Shown here: positions 26,081-32,787 of the stretch, one piece after another | Layout of the letters: the number at the start of each line of letters is the position of its first letter | How positions within the stretch are numbered: the first letter of the stretch is position 1 | Source: Sphingomonas alba | GTDB taxonomy: Bacteria > Pseudomonadota > Alphaproteobacteria > Sphingomonadales > Sphingomonadaceae | Assembly (NCBI RefSeq): GCF_023516555.1 | Contig: NZ_JAMGBD010000002.1 | Span: forward strand, 248,001-312,000 | Direction: 5' to 3' | DNA length: 64,000 nt | Notes under the pieces: generated by a model | What the model was told of the DNA's origin: nothing | Seen by the model: only the letters and a program-made list of their open reading frames with translations | The model's database searches: none | Position numbers and translations under genes: made by a program

Positions 26081-28540
26081 GTGAGCGAGTACCCCGTCCG
26101 CGATGTCCTGCCAGAACTGTTGGCCGCGTTGCGCGAAGGCACGCGCGCATTGCTCGTCGCTCCCCCCGGCGCCGGCAAGACCACAATGGTCGCACCGGCC
26201 CTGCTTGATGAGCCCTGGATCAACGGCGGCCAGATCCTCCTGCTGGTCCCGCGCCGCCTCGCTGCCCGCGCCGCCGCCGAGTTCATCGCGTCACAGCATG
26301 GCGAGCAGGCTGGCGAGACATTCGGATACGCAACGCGGCTCGACAGCAAGGTGGGCAAGGCAACCCGCGTCATTGCGATGACCCACGGCGTCTTTTTGGC
26401 GCGCATCCAGGCCGACCCGGAGCTCAAAGGTGTCGCCGCCGTCCTGTTCGATGAAGCCCATGAGCGCAGCCTCGACAACGACCTGGCACTAGCCTTTGCC
26501 CTGGATGCGGCGTCCGCGCTGCGCCCGGATCTACGCCTCGTCGCCATGTCGGCGACGATGGATGGCGCCCGCTTCGGCGCGTTGCTCGGCGACCCGCCGC
26601 GGATCGTCAGCGAAGGCAAGGCCTTTCCGCTGACCATCGACCATGTTGGCCGCGATGCGACGGCGCGCATCGAGCCGCAAATGGCCACCGCCATCCGTCG
26701 TGCTTTGGCCGAGCATGACGGATCGCTGCTCGCCTTTCTTCCCGGCGTGGCTGAGATCGAGCGAACGACTGAAGCGCTGGGCGCGCCGCCCGACGACGTC
26801 ATCCTCCACCGCTTGCACGGAGGCGTCGAACCCGCTGCCCAGCGCGCCGCCTTGGCCGCTCCGCCATTGGGAAAACGGAAGCTCGTCCTAGCCTCTGCGA
26901 TTGCCGAAACCAGCCTGACACTCGACGACGTCCGAATCGTCGTCGATTCCGGGCTTGCCCGGCGCCCGCGTTATGATCGCGGCGCCGGACTGACCCGGCT
27001 CGTCACCGAGCGTGCCAGCCGTGCCGCCGTCACTCAGCGGGCCGGACGCGCCGCTCGCCAGGGTCCGGGCATCGCTATCCGCCTTTGGGAAGAAGCAGCG
27101 ACGGGCTCGCTGCCAACGCAGGATCCCCCTGAGATTCTCGAGGCAGATCTGTCGGCACTTCTGGTGGCCTGCCTGATGTGGGGCGAAGCCGATCCGGCCC
27201 GCCTGCCCTTTCTCGACCCTCCGCCCGCGCCTGCGATCGCAGAAGCTCGGCGTCGCCTGGCAACGATCAGCGCACTGGACGAGACCGGACAGCTAACACC
27301 GCACGGCCGGGCGATCGCCGGCTGGCCACTTGAGCCACGCCTTGCACATATGATGATCGAGGCGGCCGCACGCGGGATGGCGGGCGCAGCTGCGGGCGCC
27401 GCCGCGTTGCTGACGGAGCGCGGCCTTGGCGGGAATGACGCCGACCTCGAACTCCGTTGGCGCCGTTGGCGATCGGACAAGGGCCCGCGAGCGAATGCCG
27501 CGCGACGAATGACCGAACATTGGGTCAAGCGCGCTGGTGGGAAATCCAATCATCCGGCACACGAGCTTGGCAGAGGTATCGCCCTTGCTTTCCCCGACCG
27601 GCTTTCGCGGCGCCGCGACGCGAGCGGCGAGCAATGGCAGTCGGTGGGAGGCCGCGGCTTCCGGCTCGACCCGGCCTCCCCACTGGCGCGGAGCCAATGG
27701 CTCGCGGTTGCGGAGGTCGCGGGCCACGCTTCGGGAGCCCGAATCCTGTCCGCCGCCGCGCTTGAAGAGCAGGACGTCATCGACCTGTTCGGCGACAGGA
27801 TCGAAACCCGCCACGACGGCGCCTTCGACCCCGCTACGGGGTCAGTGACTCCAACGCGTAGCCGCCGCCTTGGCGCCATCCGCCTCTCCAGCGGCCCCGA
27901 TCCCAAGCCCGATCAGGCCGCCATCGAAGCCGCACTGGTCGATGGCGTACGCGAGCATGGCCTTGATTTGTTACCGTGGAGCGAGAGCGCCTCATCATTC
28001 CGAGCACGAGCCGCCTTCGCCCGGGAGTTCGATCCCTCCCTTCCCGCGCTCGATGATGAGGCCCTGATGGAACGGCTTGAAGAGTGGCTACCATCGCTCG
28101 TCACAGGTAAGCGCAGCCTGAAGCATATTGATGTCGCGGCCCTTCGTTCTGCGATGGATGGGCTGCTCGGATATGATGCCGTGCGCACGATCAGTCGCCT
28201 CGCTCCTCCCGAATTCTCCAGCCCGGCCGGAAGCCACCACGCCATCGACTATCGGGCACCCGGCGGCCCGACAGTCGAAGTGCGTGCTCAGGCCCTCTAC
28301 GGTCTGTCGGAACACCCCATGGTCGCCGGCGGCCGCGTCCCGCTAACGCTCGCTATTACCTCGCCCGCGCATCGGCCGATCCAGACCACCAAGGACCTGC
28401 CCGCCTTTTGGAATGGCAGTTGGCGCGAGGTCGCGAAGGAAATGCGCGGCCGCTACCCTAAACACCTTTGGCCCGACGACCCCGCCTCAGCCGCCGCCAC
28501 CTTGCGCACGAAGAAGGCCGGCGGTAGTCGGCGTGCATGA
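26081..28540 (+). CDS. hrpB: ATP-dependent helicase HrpB
   Basis: 819 residues starting at GTG 26081. Motif I APPGAGKTTMVAPALL, motif II FDEAHERSLDNDL (DEAH), motif III AMSATMDG and motif VI TQRAGRAARQGPG are all present, followed by the HrpB-specific C-terminal region ending near FWNGSWREVAKEMRGRYPKH. It is a DExH-box nucleic acid helicase whose role in bacteria is poorly defined. Its stop overlaps the next gene by ATGA, so the two are coupled. Confidence 0.95.
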   Translation: MSEYPVRDVLPELLAALREGTRALLVAPPGAGKTTMVAPALLDEPWINGGQILLLVPRRLAARAAAEFIASQHGEQAGETFGYATRLDSKVGKATRVIAMTHGVFLARIQADPELKGVAAVLFDEAHERSLDNDLALAFALDAASALRPDLRLVAMSATMDGARFGALLGDPPRIVSEGKAFPLTIDHVGRDATARIEPQMATAIRRALAEHDGSLLAFLPGVAEIERTTEALGAPPDDVILHRLHGGVEPAAQRAALAAPPLGKRKLVLASAIAETSLTLDDVRIVVDSGLARRPRYDRGAGLTRLVTERASRAAVTQRAGRAARQGPGIAIRLWEEAATGSLPTQDPPEILEADLSALLVACLMWGEADPARLPFLDPPPAPAIAEARRRLATISALDETGQLTPHGRAIAGWPLEPRLAHMMIEAAARGMAGAAAGAAALLTERGLGGNDADLELRWRRWRSDKGPRANAARRMTEHWVKRAGGKSNHPAHELGRGIALAFPDRLSRRRDASGEQWQSVGGRGFRLDPASPLARSQWLAVAEVAGHASGARILSAAALEEQDVIDLFGDRIETRHDGAFDPATGSVTPTRSRRLGAIRLSSGPDPKPDQAAIEAALVDGVREHGLDLLPWSESASSFRARAAFAREFDPSLPALDDEALMERLEEWLPSLVTGKRSLKHIDVAALRSAMDGLLGYDAVRTISRLAPPEFSSPAGSHHAIDYRAPGGPTVEVRAQALYGLSEHPMVAGGRVPLTLAITSPAHRPIQTTKDLPAFWNGSWREVAKEMRGRYPKHLWPDDPASAAATLRTKKAGGSRRA

Positions 28541-28818
28541 CCATTGCCCGCATCGTCGAAGCTGACCGCAAGGCCACCCAGTCCGGCAAATTTGGCACCG
28601 GCCGATGGCAGCTGGAATTTGAACGCAGCCAGGCGCAGCGCCCCGACCCGCTTACCGGGTGGAACGGCAGCGGGGACACGCGCACTCAAGTGCGCCTGAG
28701 CTTCAAGACCAAGGAAGACGCCATTGCCTATGCTGAGAAGCAAGGCTTTGACTATCACGTGGTGCCGGCGGCGAAGACCAGCCTGAAGATTCAGGCCTAC
28801 GCGGACAACTTCCGCTAG
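28537..28818 (+). CDS. NDUFS4-like accessory subunit of respiratory complex I
   Basis: 93 residues: MTIARIVEADRKATQSG, WQLEFERSQAQRPDPLTGW, TRTQVRLSFKTKEDAIAYAEKQG and a C-terminal DNFR. This is the ETC complex I subunit conserved region, the alphaproteobacterial relative of mitochondrial NDUFS4 (18 kDa), which sits at the NADH-oxidising arm. Full length for the bacterial family. It is translationally coupled to hrpB; the rest of complex I is elsewhere. Confidence 0.9.
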   Translation: MTIARIVEADRKATQSGKFGTGRWQLEFERSQAQRPDPLTGWNGSGDTRTQVRLSFKTKEDAIAYAEKQGFDYHVVPAAKTSLKIQAYADNFR

Positions 28819-28821
28819 GTT

Positions 28822-29679
28822 CTAGCCCGTCCCCCGCTCGGTCAGAAACGCGCGCATCATCGGCTGAAGGTTACTGTTGTAGCTTGCGAGCACGTTTCGC
28901 GGGCCCGCAATCTCGAAATGCGTCAGCAACGTCTGACCATCCCAATAATGCAGCGCATAGCCCGGAGCATCGGCGATGATCAGCGCCCGGCCGTCAGGGT
29001 GCTGCGGATCGACGGCATCGAGGTCCAGCGCCACTTGCGGCGCGGTCGACGGCGAGACGATCAGCGGCTTGCCAGCGAAACTCGTCGCAATTGGCCGATG
29101 CACATGACCGGCAATCAGGCAGATAACCTGGCTTGCCGGGCGGACAATCGCCTCCAACCGCTTCACCCATTGTTCTGTCGGAAGCGCGCTCATCCACTCT
29201 ATTCCAGTGTCGACCGGTGGGTGATGGAGCAGGATGACCGTCGGTACATCCACCTTTTCGCGCAAGCGCTCTGCGAGCCACCAAGCGCGCTTCTCGCAGA
29301 TCATGCCGCCATGGCGGCCTTCGTCCAGCGTATCGAGAACGATCCAGCGCAGGCCGCCCTGCTCGATCTCATATTGAACGAAGCCGTTCTCATCGGTCGG
29401 CACGTCCGGCAATTCGCGCCTGAAATTTGCACGAGAATCGTGGTTCCCGACTAGCCAGAGCTTTGGCCCCTGCCATCGTCCGACAAGCGCATGTGCATGG
29501 TGATAGGCGTCGATGTCGTCGCCATTCTCGACGAGGTCGCCGGTGATCAACAGCAACTCGGGACGCGGGGACATTTCGTTAAGCTCGTCGATCACCAGGT
29601 TCAGCCGGCGGACGTTGAGCTCGTGCGGGTTGCCGCGGTCAAAGCCGACATGGAGGTCGGTAATCTGGGCGATCAGCAT
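28822..29679 (-). CDS. CpdA-like metallophosphoesterase
   Basis: 285 residues. The calcineurin-type metal ligands appear in order: DLHVG, TGDLVENGDD, VGNHDSR, LHHPPVD and GHVHRP. The arrangement fits class III cyclic-nucleotide phosphodiesterases (CpdA group), which hydrolyse cAMP or other phosphodiesters with two metal ions. Start MLIAQITDLHVG is canonical. It converges on the NDUFS4-like gene with only three bases between the stops. Substrate is not proven by sequence. Confidence 0.87.
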   Translation of the reverse strand: MLIAQITDLHVGFDRGNPHELNVRRLNLVIDELNEMSPRPELLLITGDLVENGDDIDAYHHAHALVGRWQGPKLWLVGNHDSRANFRRELPDVPTDENGFVQYEIEQGGLRWIVLDTLDEGRHGGMICEKRAWWLAERLREKVDVPTVILLHHPPVDTGIEWMSALPTEQWVKRLEAIVRPASQVICLIAGHVHRPIATSFAGKPLIVSPSTAPQVALDLDAVDPQHPDGRALIIADAPGYALHYWDGQTLLTHFEIAGPRNVLASYNSNLQPMMRAFLTERGTG

Positions 29680-29837
29680 GTCGCCAACGCCCGATTTGAA
29701 GGTAGACGCAATTCATCCCCCCGGGGCGCCCAGTCCATGCGCCCGAATAATCGTTCCTATACTGCAACTTCTTCCAATGCCAGCTTGCTTGCCGCGAACT
29801 TCCTCTGCATCATTGACGTGCCGAGCTAGGGGGAAGG

Positions 29838-30950
29838 CTGTCCAGTAAGCGTATCGACATCATAGTCGGCACCCGCCCAGAAGCGATCAAACTAGCACCC
29901 GTTGTCTCAGCACTTGACCGGCGCGGCATGCGGCTGCGCCTCATTTTGACTGGCCAGCATCCGCTGAGCGCGGCCGATTACGGCTTGTCAGCTCATGAGC
30001 ACATCAGGCTTGGTTGCAGTGGAGGCTCTGATCCGCGCGACCTGGTTGAACGCGTCTCCAGGTCTGTTTCACCGCTGCTAGCCGAACGGCCAGGCCTGAT
30101 TATCGTGCATGGCGATACTGCAAGTGCCTTCGGGGGTGCCTTGACCGCATTTGCTACGCGCATCCCGGTCGCCCACGTTGAGGCCGGATTGCGCAGCTTC
30201 GACCCGCAAATGCCCTGGCCGGAGGAAGAGTTCCGAACGGCGATCGATGCGCGCGCCGACCTCCTTTTCGCGCCGACCGAGATCAGCGCTGCAAACCTGG
30301 AGGCCGAGAATGTTCCGGGTCGGATTTTCGTCACTGGAAACACCGGAATCGATGCTCTGTTGGCGGTTCTTGATCGACTGCCTCGGACCAGCCCGGATTC
30401 AGGACGATCGCTCGTCCTACTGGTGACGTGCCACCGCCGCGAAAGCTGGGGCGATGGCCTGAGATCGATCGCAGCCGCGTTGAGCGATCTTGCAGGCCGG
30501 CATCCCTTGGAGATCAGGCTCGTTCTTCACCCCAACCCGGCAGTCGCAAGCGTCATGCGCGAGTTGCTGCCAGATAAATCGGGAGTGCGACTGCTCGAAC
30601 CTGTGACCCATGAGCAGATGATCAAGACCATGCTCGCGGCCGATATCATCCTCAGCGATTCCGGAGGCATGCAGGAAGAGGCGCCCGCACTCGGCGTTCC
30701 ATTGCTTGTCTTGAGGGAAAAGACCGAGCGGCCTGAAGGCGTGGCGAGCGGCAACATGTTGCTGGTTGGCACCGACCGCAATCGGATCGTCGCCAGCGTC
30801 GAGTTCTTGCTCGATCCAGGCGTGCGTGCCGCAATGAGCCGCCGCGCCTTTCCCTATGGCGATGGCCAGTCTGCCGAGCGGATCGCGGGGCATATCGCCG
30901 AATACCTGGCGCTTGAAGCAAACCCCGCCACGCAGCTGCGGCAGGCATGA
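29838..30950 (+). CDS. wecB: UDP-N-acetylglucosamine 2-epimerase (non-hydrolysing), apparent CTG start
   Basis: About 370 residues. Motifs in order: IIVGTRPEAIKLAPVV, VHGDTASAFGG, HVEAGLRSFDP, NTGIDALL, TCHRRESWGD, LHPNP and SDSGGMQEEAPALGVP, the last being the UDP-binding loop. It converts UDP-GlcNAc to UDP-ManNAc for surface polysaccharide. The conserved GTRPEAIK region lies upstream of the first ATG (29928); between the in-frame stop at 29814-29816 and that ATG there is no ATG, GTG or TTG. CTG 29838, preceded by AGGGGGAAGG, gives the expected length and N-terminus. Confidence 0.87.
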   Translation: MSSKRIDIIVGTRPEAIKLAPVVSALDRRGMRLRLILTGQHPLSAADYGLSAHEHIRLGCSGGSDPRDLVERVSRSVSPLLAERPGLIIVHGDTASAFGGALTAFATRIPVAHVEAGLRSFDPQMPWPEEEFRTAIDARADLLFAPTEISAANLEAENVPGRIFVTGNTGIDALLAVLDRLPRTSPDSGRSLVLLVTCHRRESWGDGLRSIAAALSDLAGRHPLEIRLVLHPNPAVASVMRELLPDKSGVRLLEPVTHEQMIKTMLAADIILSDSGGMQEEAPALGVPLLVLREKTERPEGVASGNMLLVGTDRNRIVASVEFLLDPGVRAAMSRRAFPYGDGQSAERIAGHIAEYLALEANPATQLRQA

Positions 30951-30998
30951 TTGACGAACCGTGCCGAAACCCACATATGCGCGCCTCGCAATCGCTTT

Positions 30999-31074
30999 GG
31001 CCCCTTCGTCTAGCGGTCTAGGACGTCGCCCTCTCACGGCGAAAACACGGGTTCGAGTCCCGTAGGGGTCACCA
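30999..31074 (+). tRNA. tRNA-Glu (anticodon CTC)
   Basis: A complete 76-base cloverleaf. Acceptor GGCCCCT pairs with AGGGGTC (one G-T pair) and CCA is encoded. The anticodon arm has loop CTCTCAC with anticodon CTC, and the T arm is ACGGGTTCGAGTCCCGT. Its 3' half is the insertion site of the element that follows; the element regenerates an intact gene. Confidence 0.93.
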
Positions 31075-31076
31075 GC
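31029..31076 (+). repeat. Left attachment repeat (attL) within tRNA-Glu
   Basis: 48 bases from the anticodon arm to two bases past CCA, identical to 52399-52446. The match starts CCCTCTCACGGCG and ends GGGGTCACCAGC; it breaks on both sides. Confidence 0.93.
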
Positions 31077-31105
31077 GAAATCAGATACTTAGCGGCGGCG
31101 CGGCG

Positions 31106-31131
31106 AAACTTCCCCCTCAATTTCCCTAATA
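31106..31131 (+). repeat. Left copy of an integrase-arm-like repeat
   Basis: A 26-base sequence with core TCCCCCTCAATTTCCC, 30 bases inside attL. It recurs in the same orientation at 52266-52291 with two mismatches. Positions just inside both ends suggest integrase arm-binding sites. Confidence 0.6.
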
Positions 31132-31259
31132 AGCGGGTTGGAATTCGACCGTTGGCGGCGAGCAGAAAGGCCCGACCGCAGCCAGCGACAGCAACCCCCA
31201 TAACGCTCTACGCAACGTCATAGCGGGGGAAGCTGCCACGGCTGAGGCCGCTTCGCAAA

Positions 31260-31565
31260 TCAGGCCGCTGCTAGCATTCGCAGCATAGTCGGCGCCTCGC
31301 GCAGCGTTACGGTTAGCTCAATGCCGTCACCGGGGGAGAGCGTAACCAAATCGTCCAAGTCAGCATCGCGCCACTGCAGGTTAGCCAGGCGGCGCTCCAA
31401 GCAAACCAATCGACCTGCGATCATCTCCCGGTCTTGATGCCGAAGGGCTCGGGCTATCTCTTGGGCTTCGTCGATTGCCCTAGTCCATGACGTAGCGCCG
31501 TGGCGCATGAACTCGACCTCTGAACGCTTGGCGTGGTCGAAGGTAATGACGTTGTTTGTAGGCAT
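31260..31565 (-). CDS. Hypothetical protein of the element's left end
   Basis: 101 residues from ATG 31565, seven bases after an AAGGAG site; a longer frame upstream is not needed. Begins MPTNNVITFDHAKRSEVEF and continues with helical, charged text (AIDEAQEIARALRHQDREMIAGRLVCLERRL), ending in LREAPTMLRMLAAA. No family recognised. It reads toward attL and diverges from the AlpA-like gene across a 520 bp control region. Confidence 0.55.
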   Translation of the reverse strand: MPTNNVITFDHAKRSEVEFMRHGATSWTRAIDEAQEIARALRHQDREMIAGRLVCLERRLANLQWRDADLDDLVTLSPGDGIELTVTLREAPTMLRMLAAA

Positions 31566-32085
31566 GATTGCGCTCCTTTTCGTGCATCGGAGCCAGCGAA
31601 CTATTCGGCGGAAATACCGTCTGTCAAAGAGGATGTTGTCGGTCGTCATTGTCGACAGGAACCAACGCCTCGATCCATCCCCCGGCCTCGCTGATCGGTG
31701 AGCTCGGGACGGTGTGCCATGCCATGAGATAGAAGCGAGAGCATCGCAGCGCTGCGCTCGTCATGGGGTGGGGGGCTTTGCTTATAGGGCCCGCCACGCT
31801 GCCCACCCCCCGGCACCACCCGTGCGCCGGCCGTCATTTCTATTCCGGTCGCCCGCACTAATTTATTTTCGCAGAAGTTGCTTCCTACAAGTTGTCGGAA
31901 CCTCACAACACGTAAATCACTGATATTCCAACTAAAGCTATTTAAAATCATACAAAATCCGACAGGTGTTTCCTACACTTTGTCGGAAAAGTCATTTGGT
32001 TTCAAAGATTTAATACTTGCGCTGCGAATGCCAGTGATTATGTGCGCTGACAGGTGAAGCAAAAGAACATCTGGAAGCGCGACAC
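31566..32085. other. Divergent control region of the element, no gene seen
   Basis: About 520 bp between the divergent left-end gene and the AlpA-like gene. It holds the paired 19 bp palindromes described separately and an AT-rich segment around 31915-31960. A minus-strand frame at 31646-31951 lacks a ribosome site and protein-like composition. Confidence 0.5.
31882..31988 (+). promoter_or_regulatory. Two 19 bp near-palindromic operators
   Basis: TTCCTACAAGTTGTCGGAA (31882-31900) and TTCCTACACTTTGTCGGAA (31970-31988) are direct copies 88 bp apart, each an imperfect palindrome of plan TTCC-ACAA-TTGT-GGAA. A half-site TCCGACA lies at 31958. The second copy is 97 bp upstream of the AlpA-like gene. 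Likely binding sites for an element regulator. Confidence 0.6.
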
Positions 32086-32298
32086 ATGACTGGACAAACT
32101 CAGCTCTTGGAGCCCCTGGCTTACTCGGTCCCCGATGCATGTGCCGCGCTCGGTATCGGAATGACCCAGCTTTATAAGGAGATTGGGGCGGGCCGGTTGA
32201 CGGTCTGCAAGGTCGGCAAGCGCACCTTGATAGAGCGGAGTGAAGCGCTCCGCTGGCTGGCGTCTTTGCGCGTCGCTGCTGTTTCGGCGGTGCACTGA
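32086..32298 (+). CDS. AlpA/excisionase-like DNA-binding protein
   Basis: 70 residues. A winged or MerR-type helix-turn-helix is readable: YSVPDACAALGIGMTQLYKEIGAGRL then KVGKRTLIERSEALRWLASL. This is the plan of AlpA and excisionase (helix_turn_helix_17) proteins, which switch integrase and lytic or replication genes in satellites and islands. GGAAG lies seven bases before the ATG. Its stop overlaps the next start (GATG), so it heads an operon with the coiled-coil genes. Confidence 0.8.
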   Translation: MTGQTQLLEPLAYSVPDACAALGIGMTQLYKEIGAGRLTVCKVGKRTLIERSEALRWLASLRVAAVSAVH

Positions 32299-32756
32299 TG
32301 GGCGCGCGGGGTGAGCGGCTGGCTGCGGCGCAGCAGGCGGTGGCTTCGGCTGAGGCTAAGCATGATGCTGCTATGGGCGAGTGGAAGGCGGCTGACATTG
32401 TTGAGCAGGGCGCGTGGGCATCCGAAGCGGCGGTACTGTTTGCGCGTCGCAAGGTCGCGGCTGGCGAAGCGCGACTTGAACCGGACCAGCTTCGCGAGCG
32501 GTTGGTTCGTGACCTTGGCGGGTGTGCTGGTCGCGAAGAGATTGGCTTTGCGGTCCTGTGGGCAATTGCGCGCAGCATGGACGGCGGCTCGACGGGCTTG
32601 CTGGACGATTGTTCTCCGATTGGCATGAGCGCGGTTGAGCTGAGGGCCCGGGCTGAAGAGCTTTGGGACGAGGGTGAGCGGGCGAAGTTCGATCTGAGTG
32701 AGGCGAGGCGTCGACTGCACGACATTGAAAAGGAGATTTCAAAGCGCGGCGCCTGA
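32298..32756 (+). CDS. Small coiled-coil protein of unknown function
   Basis: 152 residues, mostly helical and Ala/Glu/Arg-rich (RLAAAQQAVASAEAKHDAAMG and LSEARRRLHDIEKEISKRG), with a central non-coiled part (REEIGFAVLWAIARSMDGGS). It is coupled to the AlpA-like gene and sits 31 bp before the large coiled-coil ATPase, whose N-terminus has similar composition, so the two products may interact. No family recognised. Confidence 0.6.
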   Translation: MGARGERLAAAQQAVASAEAKHDAAMGEWKAADIVEQGAWASEAAVLFARRKVAAGEARLEPDQLRERLVRDLGGCAGREEIGFAVLWAIARSMDGGSTGLLDDCSPIGMSAVELRARAEELWDEGERAKFDLSEARRRLHDIEKEISKRGA

Positions 32757-32787
32757 GTGGTGCCGGTAATTGGTGGGTGGGATTACG

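Noticed and set aside
31646-31951. Minus-strand frame in the element's control region
   Set aside because: Covers palindromic operators; composition not protein-like and no ribosome site.
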